Origin: Trichaptum fuscoviolaceum
Taxonomy: Eukaryota > Basidiomycota > Agaricomycetes > Hymenochaetales > Trichaptaceae
NCBI GenBank assembly: GCA_910574455.1
Contig: CAJSYZ010000004.1
Span: 5,571,666 to 5,635,665 of the forward strand
Length of the DNA: 64,000 bases
Direction of reading: 5' to 3'
The notes below the pieces were generated by a model, which did not search any database, was not told where the DNA came from, and was given only the letters and a program-made list of their open reading frames with translations. Shown in pieces: positions 1-10,161 of the stretch (position 1 is its first letter; every line of letters begins with the position of its first letter). The position numbers were made by a program, and so were the translations under genes.

Positions 1-1715
1 ACCTGCCTTTCCGATGTCCGATGTCCGATGTCCCTATGCACCCGTCCAAATGTATATGTATAAGCTCCTTGACCATTGCTTTCAAGCCAGGATCTAACTA
101 ATATCCAGCCGTGGTAGGGTCCGCAAGAAGAAGGTGTTGGACCTGGAGGAGTCGGGAGTCAGGACCGCGGCGCGAGGGCGAGGGCGAGTTTACCGTCTAG
201 CGAGTCTCGAGGCGTTGTAGAATGTAGAAGCAGACATGGAGAATGAGTATGAGAATGAGAAATGGGATATGCGCCTATAAATCGAATTCTTTGAACGATC
301 CGAGTCGCTGTGGCCGTCGAACTTGGAGTTTTGTACTTCCGACTCCGAGCCGGTGCAGCCTCAAGGGACTGTGGTCCGTGGGCCACTAACCCACGTATGG
401 CCCGGGGGTGGGTCGCCATACACCCAGTGAACAGCGTCTCCGCTGTGCAGAGTGCGTCGCAGTAGCTGAGAGAGAGAGGACGGAGAAGAGCTTGCAGCAC
501 TGATTGCTATTTACCCACAAGATTGTGGCGCAAACGCCACCGGTCACTGGCACCTGAAGGACGTGCCCTCAGAGGCTCAGCCTGAGCCTGAGCCTGACTC
601 GGAGTAGGAAGCTTCAAGTAAGTAGCACAAGATCATGCAAGAACCCCAGGAAGCAAACCATCCAAGCCCTAATCCATCGCCGTGCAGTCACTGATCAAAT
701 TGAAGATGGTGAGTCCCAAGATTTGTCTACGATAGCTTTATTGCCCTCTGACCATAATGATATGGAATTGCCGCGCGCGCATCCAAGAACTCCGGGGTCA
801 ATGAACATCCTGGGGGTGGTGGGCGACTGGGCGTACGTAGTCAAGTCAATCGTAGAAGCAGAAGAGCAAGAGTCATGTGTTAAGCATAGACGAGAGCGAT
901 CTTGATTAACTCGAATCGCGCGGTTCTAAGCTGCGTCAAACAAAGTCACGGTGTGGCGGGGCAGTCGATATGGAATCAATCGACGAATCGATAGTAGGAG
1001 ATTGGCGCTTGCGTGAATTGCGTGGTCCAGTGAATGATCGGAGGGCGCAGTGCATTTCCTTCGTGCAGAATTCAGTCCGTCTCCTCATGCACTCACTTGC
1101 GCTCTGGAAGGAGTGCATCAACATCGATTTGCACGCTGTGGATTGCAGTCCAATCAGCCTACCAAGACCAGCCACAGTGAGTAAGGAACTCACCTATCCC
1201 CGATCAATCCATACATCTGCCTCCTTGCCCACCATCCAGCGCACATTTTAACGCAAAATTGATGCCCAACCGCACAGTTCAACCTCAAATTCACGCCCAC
1301 ACGGTAAACCCGAGGATAGGTTGGTTACCACAAACGTGCCTTACGTAACACCAGGGTATTCGATCTACACGGTGACTTGCGAGCAGGGTGTCCGGTGGGC
1401 GATGCGATGAATGACGTGTGCCGCAGGAATTGACTGCATCGCGAAGCATCTTGAGGAAAACAACATAAGTACAATTACCGCTTAGGATGGGCCAGGCAAC
1501 AAGAAATGATACGAACCTTCGAGTGCAATCGATGATAGGTTCATTCGCTCGATGTGCTAAGCGAAGGTTGTGCGTCACGTAAAGATATGGCGCGTTGAGC
1601 CGTTGTCACCCGGTGGACTTTTTGTAGGAAGTTAAAAAAGACGAGAAGGCGCGGAAGGAAGGCGACAGACATCCCAAGTGGTGAATTTCTCCATGAGCAA
1701 GAATCCCACTCTGTC
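1..1715. other. Subtelomere-proximal stretch with no recognisable gene
   Basis: I see no open reading frame with recognisable family features on either strand. A short tandem of the motif cgatgtc lies at about 11-34. Part of the sequence near 906-925 resembles the upstream region that accompanies the family A genes elsewhere in the window, so older repeat debris is likely. Confidence 0.5.
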
Positions 1716-1930
1716 AGAAAGTGATCAATAAGTTGAACGAACGTATACGGGAACGCAGTACACACCAGCTGCATCAGCACCATACCAAGGTACTCACCCA
1801 AGACAACAGACTCCCCAGAACATTCTCTCCAGCTTCGATAAAAACTCTGGGGAATGTGGATCGAAGACGAGAAATTCGTTGTAGAGCTTTAATGGCCTCG
1901 CAGTCGAACTTGAGCCTTGGACTGTGGGGA
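1716..1930. repeat. Dispersed repeat B, copy 1
   Basis: This stretch is similar over about 200 bases to 25545-25800. Shared blocks include agttgaacgaacgtatacgg and the later aatgtggatcgaag. Both copies lie in the same orientation. No protein is recognisable. The two copies are diverged and differ by indels, so this is an old segmental or mobile repeat rather than a recent one. Confidence 0.6.
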
Positions 1931-1939
1931 GTGAGGGAA

Positions 1940-2340
1940 TCAGAATGAGAGGCGAGCGCTAATCAATAAGACAGCAGCACAAGGATTTCTGGATTGCCTG
2001 GCCCCTCTCATCTGGAAGGTGTACCATCTATAGCGGGTCCATGTACTACAGGACCGACCAGTTGCCTGAACGTGCCGATGCTGCAGTCCCGGCTCGCTCT
2101 CCTCTTCGGCAACGTCAGCTCTGTCTGAAAGCGCGACCTCCTCACTGTCCCTGGTCGCGTCGCATTCCTGCAATTCTGAGAGTGCAGACCGGAAGTACTA
2201 GCTGCTCGAGAGATAAAGGCGGAAGGAACGCGCTCGATCGAGCGTACGGTGTTAGTCACTACGCGACGCGTCGATGAGGTACGCTCAAGGCTCGAGCATA
2301 AAATATTGTATGACGATGCTGCTGGGGCGACGTAGAGTTC
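1940..2340 (-). pseudogene. Family A gene, copy 4 (first exon only)
   Basis: The minus strand of 2008-2259 resembles the first exon of the small gene at 5679-6155: TNTVRS, the PSAF/ISRA stretch, the RFQTEL motif and a downstream Arg-rich run followed by a hydrophobic segment. After that point the frame diverges from the other copies, and the second exon (SYSYRKSMRRPYQ in the other copies) is not found downstream. The copy is therefore read as a truncated relic. The family itself is unrecognised. Confidence 0.5.
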
Positions 2341-3260
2341 TCCATGTCATTTGATAGAGCCGACGAGAGTGTAGCCTTGGTCGGTTTCGACATATGGTTT
2401 ACATATAGCTGCACCAAAGGAAGTGGCAACGAGCATAAGGAGTCAAGACATGCTACATGGCAATCATGCCGCTACATCAGCCATGGGACTTGTCGGCTGC
2501 GCGTATATATAGTGGACAGCAAGAAACGATAACGTTCATTTTGGACAAGCAAAGATGTCAGAGAAAATGGAAGACGACGGCGACCATTACGATCAATGCG
2601 GCACCAAGGCAAACCATTCAGGGTTCCGGGTTCCCCCGGCGCCGCGAGTCACGGTTGCTTGTCACACGTATCCTGCACCGTGACTGGCATATCATGGGAT
2701 GTCACACTCGATATCATCGACGTTTCTCGTTACGGTTCCACTCTTTTCTTCAACTTCACTTTCACCTGCCAGTGATTGCCCTTTCTCGAAACGCAAATGC
2801 ACCAAGACGTCGGAATCCTACTTCTTCTGCGCAACAACTCCTTAGCGCGGCCGCACCGCTGCTCTCCTACCTGTACCTCAAGTCCTCGACACATGAGTGT
2901 ACTGTGTGCCTGCTACGTGTAAAATGCTATCATTTACGCGGCCACCTGAGAACGCGATTGTACGGGATACTGCGAAGTAATAGCAATGGCGTTTATAAGA
3001 GTTAAAACCTTTCCGTTGGAGGGACATTATATTGGTGAGACCAGATTATGATCATGATGTGTTCGTTTGACTCCCTCAAGGCTAAGGGCCTTACTAGTAG
3101 GCTACTTCTTGCCTCAACCGTGTTAAAGCACCTCATTAACGGTATCCCTGCGAAGCACCAATCTGCCAGTGTTCGGCCTGGGTACGAGTCGCAACGAGAC
3201 TTCGCATGTTCAATTCACGATTGATATTAGCATTGCTCTTCTATGTTTGTTCCACATCTG
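2341..3260. other. No gene recognised
   Basis: A 182-codon frame at 2457-3005 on the plus strand has no family features and an Arg/His/Leu-rich composition typical of chance frames. Nothing else in this stretch could be supported. Confidence 0.4.
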
Positions 3261-3271
3261 TTATTCAACTA

Positions 3272-4259
3272 TTACAAGTTGACCTCCACTATACTCTCGT
3301 CTACTTTCCCTCCAAAGTCCCCTCCAAAAACCGTTCCCATATCATATATGACTCCGTTTTTGCGGAGGTAAGCTTCAATGCTCTCAATGGAGTCTCTAGC
3401 TTGCTTGAGCACGTCTTTCACGCCGTGTATAAACGACCCGGAGGGTTCGTATGAGAGTACACTATATACAGGATCGGCATGTTCCATGAGACTGAAGGTG
3501 GCCTCCACTGTATAGTGGTGAACTTGATCAGTGTTTTATCAATGATACAAATGGCTATGTCCAAACCGCTGTCGCCTTCATCTATACGTATGGGAATGAC
3601 GCCTACTTGATGGTTGTCTTCGTCTTTGTCATTGGTCATAACAAATCTCCGTGCAGCAAATACTGGCTTTCCTTGATATTCTCCAACTCTGATTATCCAA
3701 GGCATTGTCAATGCTTGATAAAGAAAAGCGCATTTTAAACACATACGAGACCGGTACACCCAGGTGCAGCGGGAGCTTGGAAAAGTGGAAGTCACCAATA
3801 CGTCTGACTCCCCAGCAATAGTACCGATCATCAGCAGTCGCAACTTGAAATGTGTCAAACTAATGAACAGCTGTCAACCTCCTAGATAGCATGGACCCTT
3901 TACAGTGATGACTTACGCTAAGTGTGTTTGTCCATCCGCCACAAATCATTTGAGGGATCCCATCTTTGTCCATGAAACATCTGCCTATAACTGATAAAAG
4001 AATATGGGTGGTGGGTAGGCGGAGGACGAGCAAAACAAAGCTACTCACACACATCCCCGTCTTTAATCACGCGAGAAAGGTAGTATGACCTGTTGTCTTC
4101 ATCAAGCCCAACGTCAATCTTGTATAGAATGGTCTTCAAGTCATCGTGTTTCTGAACATCAACCTGGATAAGAATCACATTATTAGGCCGAGGCATCGAA
4201 CGTGTGTGTGAAAGCGCACCCATGTGATCACCGGGGGTGGCTCGATATTATGAGCCATG
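3272..4259 (-). CDS. Unrecognised multi-exon gene or gene fragment
   Basis: Reading the minus strand from the ATG at 4259, several coding-like blocks are separated by short segments with GT..AG ends. They are MAHNIEPPP, then VDVQKHDDLKTILYKIDVG...SRVIKDGD (about 4168-4062), then a block with GRCFMDKDGIPQMICGGWTN, then one with VATADDRYYCWGVRRIGDFH, and finally one with SYEPSGSFIHGVKDVLKQ (3508-3272). The introns are about 55-70 nt, typical of the other genes here. The exact joins between the last blocks are unclear, and stops in the alternative frames suggest the model may be broken. I recognise no domain. The last block is an amphipathic helix-rich stretch. Confidence 0.35.
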
Positions 4260-4329
4260 ATGAGCTGCGGTTGACTATGAGACGAGGTCCTTGTAGTTGG
4301 AGAGGGATAAGAGGAAGCACGGCACTTTA

Positions 4330-5500
4330 TGTAGGAAAAGCGGCCAGTGAGGGAATTTGTTTGTTGCCGTATAGTTTACCATTGAACTTCCGCTTGTATG
4401 TACGCCCGCAAGCTATAACTCCGGAGGAGTACCGAAGCAAAGCGGACAAGCAGGCAACGGAGTTGCCTCCTCGCCTCATATTCAGTCGTCTGGCCGCGTT
4501 GGTATGGAAGTATACCAGTCGAGACTGTCAGAAGGCTGACAGGTATGCATCTCAGTTCCGGATGAGCGCGATCGCCCCAAGCGGCATCTGCGCCTCGAAG
4601 CTGTGTCGTCAGTGGTGGACGGTCATCTCCTCGATTAATGAGGTGCTGAAGTTCAGAAAAATGGAATGCAGGATATTAAAACCGGGGGGGAGAACGTACC
4701 ATCCTATCAGAGGAACTACCTTTGCGATGCCACTGCTTGTTCCCCTGCAGCTGACATTCTCCATACTGAGCCCGCCGACTCGAAGAGTTTTCCCGACTGA
4801 ATGACAAGCAATGAGACTCGCAAGCACTCCGAGTCGCAGCTAACCACATTACGGACCATTGTCTTCAAACTTGAGTCAAGGGTTCACCTCACCGAACGCT
4901 CAATGTGTTTAGAGTGACTGTATATATTCACGAATGGCATTTGTTTGTAACCTTATAGTTTATCATCGACCTTCCACTTGTATGTACGCCGGCAAGCTAA
5001 ACCTCCGGAGGAGTAGGGAAGCAAAGCGAACAAGCAGGCAACGGAGTCGCCTCCGCCCCTCACAGTCGCTGTCTGCCCGAAATGTTATGGAAGTGTACTA
5101 GTCGAGAGTCAGACTGTGTCGGAAGGCTGACAGGTATGCATCTCAGTTCCGGATAAGCGCGATGCGCCTCGAAGCTGTGCTGTCAGTGGTGAACGATCAT
5201 CTCCTCTATTGGTGAGGTGCTAAAGTTCAGAAAAACGGAATGCAGGATATGTGAGACTGAGGAGGAATTACCTTTGCGATGCCACACTGCATGTTCCCCT
5301 GCAACTGACATTCTCCATACTGAGCCCACCTTTTCAGATTGTTCGCCTGACGAAGAAACAAAAAATAAGACTCGCAAGTACCCCGAGTCCGCCGCTAACC
5401 ATAATATTGACCATTGACTTCAAATCTGAGTCAAGGATTCACCTCGATGCCAAACGCTCAATATGTTTAGAATGACTGTATATGTATGTGAATGGCAGTA
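4330..5500. repeat. Tandem duplication of a unit of about 570 bases
   Basis: Unit 1 (about 4350-4931) and unit 2 (about 4932-5496) are collinear. Both contain gtatgtacgcc(c/g)gcaagcta, then cctccggaggagta, then ggtgct(g/a)aagttcagaaaaa, and both end in cgaatggca or tgaatggca after gtttaga(g/a)tgactgtatat. Identity is roughly 75-80 percent by eye, with indels. A third, more diverged piece is at 26290-26400. The unit leads directly into the family A gene downstream, so it may be the 3' flank of that repeat family. No protein is recognisable in it. Confidence 0.65.
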
Positions 5501-5678
5501 CAGGGTGTAGAGCAAGTAAGTAATTGTATATGGAGAGGAAAAGGACAGAGAAGGCGGACTCGGGAAGGAAGGTAGAAACAAGAATATTACTGCATGTTGA
5601 AAAGAGGAACGGAAACAGCGCAGAGAAGGCGGAACATTATGGTGGTAAATTGGAATGGAATGATCGGTAATGAGATGG

Positions 5679-6155
5679 TTATGAAGAAGGTGCGAAGCGA
5701 GCAGAGGATGGACGTATGGCATGGATGCTGCGTTGGATCTTGTATTGCAGTGAAGTCTGGTAGGGCCGACGCATGGACTTGCGGTACGAATAGCTATGGC
5801 TGAAATGAGTAAATGATGCAAGAAGTGGCATGCTTGGAACGCACCTGGCCTCCTTGACCCTTTCCTCCGGGAAGTGTACCATCTGTGGCGGGGCCATGTA
5901 GTACATGGCGAGTCGCCTAAGCGTCTCCATCCCGCTCTCCCGTCCAGCTCTCCTCCTCGACACTGCCAGCTCTGTCTGGAAGCGAGTCTTCTTCGTTCTC
6001 ACTGGGTGCGATAGGTCCTCGCTGCGCTGAGTGTCCGTGCCGGGAACAGCTGCTCGAGCGGTAAGCGCAGAGGGAGCGCAAGTGACTGAGCGTACGGTCT
6101 TAGTCACTGCACGGCGCGTCGAAGAGTGCAGGTACTCTCGGGCGTAAAAGAGCAT
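5679..6155 (-). CDS. Family A small protein, copy 1 (intact, one intron)
   Basis: The gene starts at the ATG at 6155. Exon 1 is 6155-5845, then a 51-nt intron 5844-5794 (GTGCGT...CATAG), then exon 2 5793-5679, giving 141 residues. Visible features are an N-terminal stretch rich in Arg, Thr and Ser that could be a mitochondrial presequence, then TRFQTELAVSRRR, a hydrophobic YYMAPPQMVHFPEE motif before the intron, and a basic C-terminal part with SYSYRKSMRRPYQTSLQYK. The intron is supported by comparison with copy 3, where the intron is 50 nt and only splicing keeps the frame. No known family was recognised and mitochondrial targeting is only a guess. A conserved upstream block (about 6240-6440) accompanies every copy. 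Confidence 0.6.
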   Translation of the reverse strand: MLFYAREYLHSSTRRAVTKTVRSVTCAPSALTARAAVPGTDTQRSEDLSHPVRTKKTRFQTELAVSRRRAGRESGMETLRRLAMYYMAPPQMVHFPEERVKEARCVPSMPLLASFTHFSHSYSYRKSMRRPYQTSLQYKIQRSIHAIRPSSARFAPSS

Positions 6156-6229
6156 GCGACGGTGCTGTTGGGCCCTTGGGCGACGTGCGGTTTTAGGGGT
6201 GTAGCGAAAGGCAGACTATTATATAGATG

Positions 6230-6450
6230 ACTGCGATATTGATTAACTCGAGTGACAGCGCCGCGACGGGCATGCAGACGTGCTACATGGCAACCTGGAA
6301 CCCGTATGCTGCTTCAAACAGACTTGAAGCGCGTTGGGTGTGAGACTAATTGGGTTGGATGAGCAGCGATAAGACGAGGAGTGGTTCTTGACAAGGAAGT
6401 CTGAAGCAAAGATGACAGTGAAGACAGAAGACGACGACGACGACGACGAC
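6230..6450. promoter_or_regulatory. Conserved 5' block of family A copies
   Basis: The sequence upstream of the family A ATG is repeated in other copies at about 27400-27620, 34490-34650 and 37360-37560. Shared pieces are gtgacagcgccgcgacgggc, gctacatggcaa, and gctgcttcaaac(a/g)(g/a)acttga, ending in a gacgac microsatellite (6428-6452 here). Its preservation in all copies suggests it moved with the gene and may include the promoter. No specific binding site is assigned. Confidence 0.5.
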
Positions 6451-6599
6451 GATGTCGGACGGTGCTTAGATCGGCACTGCGGTGTTGAGTCTGAGTCAGC
6501 CTGAGAGCGCAATGTCACACTAAACGCGCTTGTTACGTGACACGTGCTACCAGTAACCACCATGCTATGACATACTTCAAGTTGTCACACTTTAGGCCG

Positions 6600-8439
6600 A
6601 GTCAGAGACTCCGAGTCTTCCGAGTCATAAGTTCAACCTTCAACATCTCAACATTTAACTTGCCCGCCCTTCAAACAAACTCCATATGATCAAAGTTGCC
6701 TATCTCCGCACTGAAACAGCCCTGTGACACAGGTAGCCTCCCCTTCCTTCTACGCCGTCACGGTCTCGCAGACCGTAATGCAGAACAACTTGAGAATAAC
6801 TGAGTACGGCGACGGACAACCGCGCGCGGCGTTCTCGTATGTCTCTCTGCACGTGAGCCTATTAGTATGTTCCCCATACATGCCAAAAGCACGCCAGTGC
6901 AAGTGGAATGTGTAGATTGCTGACCTTCGTTCATCCCGTATCCTCCGCTCCGAAATGGGGCGGTGGAGCATGACTTCGTGATATTGAATGTGACGAGATG
7001 CCCCGCTTGCATGTTACTAAGTGTCCTCATTGTTTGAGCGGTGCGCTGAGGCACATACAGCTATACCCTGCTGTTCAGGCGGAATGGCGTCTTCCCCGCT
7101 CGGCAGAAGATTAGAGAAAGTTGATGACTAGGATCGAAGTCGACTGTGGACATGTTTCTTTGCCCCTAACCCTAGTAACCGTGAAAAAATTCTTGCGCTC
7201 AGTTGCTCAGTACTCTACTCACACCATAGTGACCAGACTCATCACACTTTACTAGAGCTTGCTGAAACCTCCAGCCAAACAGTGCCTCATATGCACAAAT
7301 GATCTCCGAAGGAATGCAGAATCTGCGTGGTGATATGGTCTCCCGTTATCCGACTCCTACTCTCTACCAGTGTAGCTGCCGTTGCAAGGCCAATTACGCA
7401 GAAAGCCCGATCATAGCGCAGACATAGCTTTCTAATATCCGCTGCGTGGATTCATATGTCCGTAATTGGATCGAGCTTCAGACCTCCGCATTTACATTCA
7501 TATCATACAGACGCTATCGCTCTCCTCAAGTGTCACCAAGCTGGACCCCTTCAAAGGAGACCATGATATTGAAAATATTTCACATTTAGCACTTCATAAT
7601 CACGCACGGACTGCTGACATAGTTTGTCCAGATTCGTGACACGGGGAGAAGTGCCGCTTGGTAGAATTTGATCTGAAGATAGGACATTCTTCGGAAGTGA
7701 ACCATGACCCTTATTGGGCGTCTATGGGATAAATCTTCTATCGTTTCCCGGCTAAGTAGCTGTTTACCGAGCAGTTGGTGATTGGTTTAAAACCCAAATT
7801 TCAGTGGGTAGCTATCCATCTCTTCTCCAACAGGTTCCGGACCTTACGATATGCGGTGATAATTTTATCTCCCCTGTCTTTACATTAGTGTCCAGCTCGA
7901 GGTCCGAGATGATTTTTTTTTCCTTTTCCAAGTACACTAAAGCATCGCATGATGCCAGAGGCTTATCTGGCCCTTTGAAAGTGCTATTTTCCCCGCTCTT
8001 CAACTATGACTACGTGTGTGCTTAGTTATCTCTCTAATTTATACTTCCAGGATACTGTATATCTGACACATTCTATGTACAGTGCCCCTCCGGATCAGCC
8101 GCCAGCGCTGAAGCATTGTAGGCCGCAGTGAACCACCTCCTGGGAAATCATCTCGGAGCTCTACATATAAAGCGCTGTACTCCGTCTTTTAGCTAATTTA
8201 TCCATAAGCAAGGCTGGGCCATTTGGTTAATGGAAGGTTCGCCTATCCGGATTCCGAAGTGTGTAAACACATTGGATGGTATTGATGCCGTTCCGCACAG
8301 ATGAAAGGCTCTAGCCCAGCTCTATTGTTTTCAGGTGTTTCACTCTGGAACAACTGGCTAATCTTCTTCTCTATGTCATCAATAGATACGTTTTCTGGAA
8401 TTCGACAGAAAAGGCTTGGACTATGAGGCGGTCTATACC
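6600..8439. other. No gene recognised; possible old coding relic near 7812-8003
   Basis: Most of this stretch shows nothing supportable. The minus strand of 8003-7812 reads smoothly (GPDKPLASCDALVYLEKEKK, then LELDTNVKTGEIKLSPHIV) and looks like a genuine but unrecognised coding remnant of about 60 residues without start or flanking exons. Confidence 0.3.
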
Positions 8440-8628
8440 AAGGCCTCTTACTAGATGACTCTCGGCCTCCAATAGGTCTCCGTAGTGCCGGTGACAGCTA
8501 CTATTAACTTCGGACTAGTGTCATTCACTCCAGCGCAGAGTACATAGACTCATCGTCTGTCAGCGGTTTTGCAAAGCTACATACATATACATCGCTCTCT
8601 CTTACACTAGCCCAACGACGTTGTAAAG
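8440..8628. repeat. Left flank of the Tc1 insertion, paralogous to 38300-38490
   Basis: The shared text includes cggcctccaataggtctccgta and cttac(c)actagccc(a/g)ac, in the same order as in the second copy at 38.3 kb. In that copy the sequence continues without a transposon. The flank therefore belongs to an older duplicated segment that received the transposon in only one copy. Confidence 0.7.
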
Positions 8629-8630
8629 TA

Positions 8631-8657
8631 CAACCGGTTACAAAAAGTAACCGTGAT
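8631..8657. repeat. Tc1 left terminal inverted repeat
   Basis: This starts CAACCGGTTACAAAAAGT and pairs with the reverse complement of 23423-23449 with one mismatch. The TA at 8629-8630 directly precedes it. Confidence 0.9.
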
Positions 8658-8743
8658 TTGTATTATGTAATCAAGTGCAAAAAATCTTCGTGTTCAATGT
8701 TTTCGTTCTCTACAATTACTACATCTTCTATAATACTCTCTTA

Positions 8744-8851
8744 ATGCCTGAAACTAATTCTTCACGATCTCAATATGACTCTCCAACAAAAAACCGCATT
8801 GTTGGAGCTATTATGGCTGGTGCAAAAATATCAGAAGTTTCTGCCAAATTT
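8744..8851 (+). pseudogene. Tc1 transposase, N-terminal piece (first part of helix-turn-helix)
   Basis: Thirty-six codons starting at the ATG of 8744 encode a Ser-rich leader and then the beginning of a paired-type DNA-binding domain (NRIVGAIMAGAKISEVSAKF). The frame runs into the 9-bp-TSD element at 8852 and ends three residues later. The continuation GIPWSTVNDI is at 17700-17729, and the remainder starts at 22363. In an intact transposase this domain binds the inverted repeats. The split gene cannot make a complete enzyme. Confidence 0.85.
8843..8851. repeat. 9-bp target-site duplication of the 8852-17690 element, left copy
   Basis: GCCAAATTT here is repeated exactly at 17691-17699 on the other side of the element. 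It encodes the Ala-Lys-Phe of the transposase helix-turn-helix. Confidence 0.85.
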
Positions 8852-8869
8852 CCAAAATAGGATTTCAGC

Positions 8870-9330
8870 ACCTCAATGTACCTATCTGACATCTGACACC
8901 CATTATCTGACACCTGGACACTTGAAATGTATAACTGACCCATATAAGAAGTAAAATCCAACCTCCGTTAGATAAAATATCTGACAATCGGAGTATCAAT
9001 ATCCAACAATTGGAGTATCTAATTCTGACAGAATTAAGTATCTAAATCCAACCCCTGTAAAGAATGTATTTCCAACACCGCAGGTTTATCATTATCTGAC
9101 CCCTCAAATAACACAATTCCAACCCTTATTAGAAGTAATTTCCAACCTATCCGCCCATAAAGTATATATATCCAACCCATCTGTAGTATCCATATCTGAC
9201 CTTCTGTAGTATTCAAATGCAACCCATCTAGAATGTAAATTTGACCCTCTTTAATATGTATTTCCGACCCTTTTTAAAATCTAATTTGGACATACTTCAG
9301 TATGTAAATCCAGCCCAAAAAGAACTTAAT
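8870..9330. repeat. Left subterminal repeat array of the 9-bp-TSD element
   Basis: About twenty degenerate units with a spacing near 25 bases carry TCTGACA/TCTGACCC or TCCAACCC cores separated by A/T-rich text such as agtatctaa. The inverted counterpart is 17210-17660. Such arrays commonly serve as transposase binding sites. That role is inferred here. Confidence 0.75.
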
Positions 9331-9710
9331 TCCAACATCTTTCTCACGTCATCGTGTAAAGCTTTGTAGTATAGCGCCGTCAGAGCTAATGGCCCCCAAC
9401 ACAAACATGCATTAATTTCAACGCTATTCCCACTACAGAGGTGGGTAGTACTGTCATACAATGTATTTGATTCCTTTACTTAGCAGAAGAGACAGAGAAA
9501 ATTTCTTGATATTGAATAGTCTCGTAGGCCACCAGGAATTCCGAGTGGCAGGCGCGGTCCAATGCTAAGCGCAGCAGCGAAGATTTTGTAACAACAAATA
9601 GAGTATATATTCTAATAGGTCGAAGCAGTGATAACCAGCCACTCTTCGTGTGTATGGTAGGTCACAGTCCTACAGAGCGAGGCAAGAGTGGCAAGAGCAG
9701 AATGTCCAGG
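9331..9710. other. Interior of the 9-bp-TSD element, left of copia; nothing recognised
   Basis: There is no coding or RNA feature I can support. The stretch ends at the copia target-site duplication agcgg (9711-9715). Confidence 0.5.
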
Positions 9711-9715
9711 AGCGG

Positions 9716-10100
9716 TGTTAGATATATTCAATTTATTTCATTTATCAGCTCACACTTAGTAAGCACGGCTGCGTGCGCGGCATGGACAAGCCACGCGCGC
9801 ATCCGCGCATATATCCAGTAGAATTGTAGTGTTAGGTCTCAGTGCGCGCTTCCGCACTGTAGACCAGTAGGATACTTGTATTTTGTACTCAGTTTCAAAC
9901 CCAGCGCATCCGCGCTGGTCTTTTATTCTCTGTTTCTCGGGTCGTTGCTCCCTCAGTTCTTTTCCCCCGAACTGAGGTGAGCAACTAACTATTCTGTTCA
10001 CTCGTATGATAGCTAACATGTATATTAGCGATTATCTTATTAGGTACAGTTAATAGTTAATAAGAGTTCTTTTCCCCCGAACTGAGCGATTATCTTATTA
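9716..10100 (+). repeat. 5' LTR of copia element
   Basis: It begins TGTTAG and ends ATTATCTTATTA, so it lacks the usual terminal CA. Near the 3' end two motifs are each present twice: a hairpin-forming AGTTCTTTTCCCCCGAACT, and GCGATTATCTTATTAGG (the second copy runs across the LTR end into the primer-binding site). An 87-codon minus-strand frame inside each LTR is a coincidence of the duplication. Confidence 0.93.
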
Positions 10101-10122
10101 GGTTATGAGCCTTGGTGCTCCC
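10101..10122 (+). other. Primer-binding site complementary to the initiator tRNA-Met anticodon region
   Basis: The bases directly after the LTR begin GGTTATGAGCC. That is the reverse complement of GGCTCATAACC, the anticodon stem-loop sequence (CAT anticodon) of eukaryotic initiator tRNA-Met. Drosophila copia and relatives are known to prime reverse transcription from a 5' half of this tRNA cleaved in the anticodon loop. The match at the anticodon loop, with no match to a tRNA 3' end, implies the same mechanism here. Confidence 0.75.
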
Positions 10123-10161
10123 TGATTTAGTGCCGCTAGTCGAAAGAACTCCCGAGAGTGT

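Noticed and set aside
5794..5844. Treating the 51-base segment in family A copy 1 as coding
   Set aside because: It has no stop and keeps frame, but the equivalent segment in copy 3 is 50 bases, has consensus GT..AG ends, and only splicing preserves the downstream protein.
9756..10019. An 87-codon minus-strand frame, repeated identically at 14788-15051
   Set aside because: It lies wholly inside the copia LTRs; its duplication is that of the LTR and the Arg/Cys-rich sequence has no family features.
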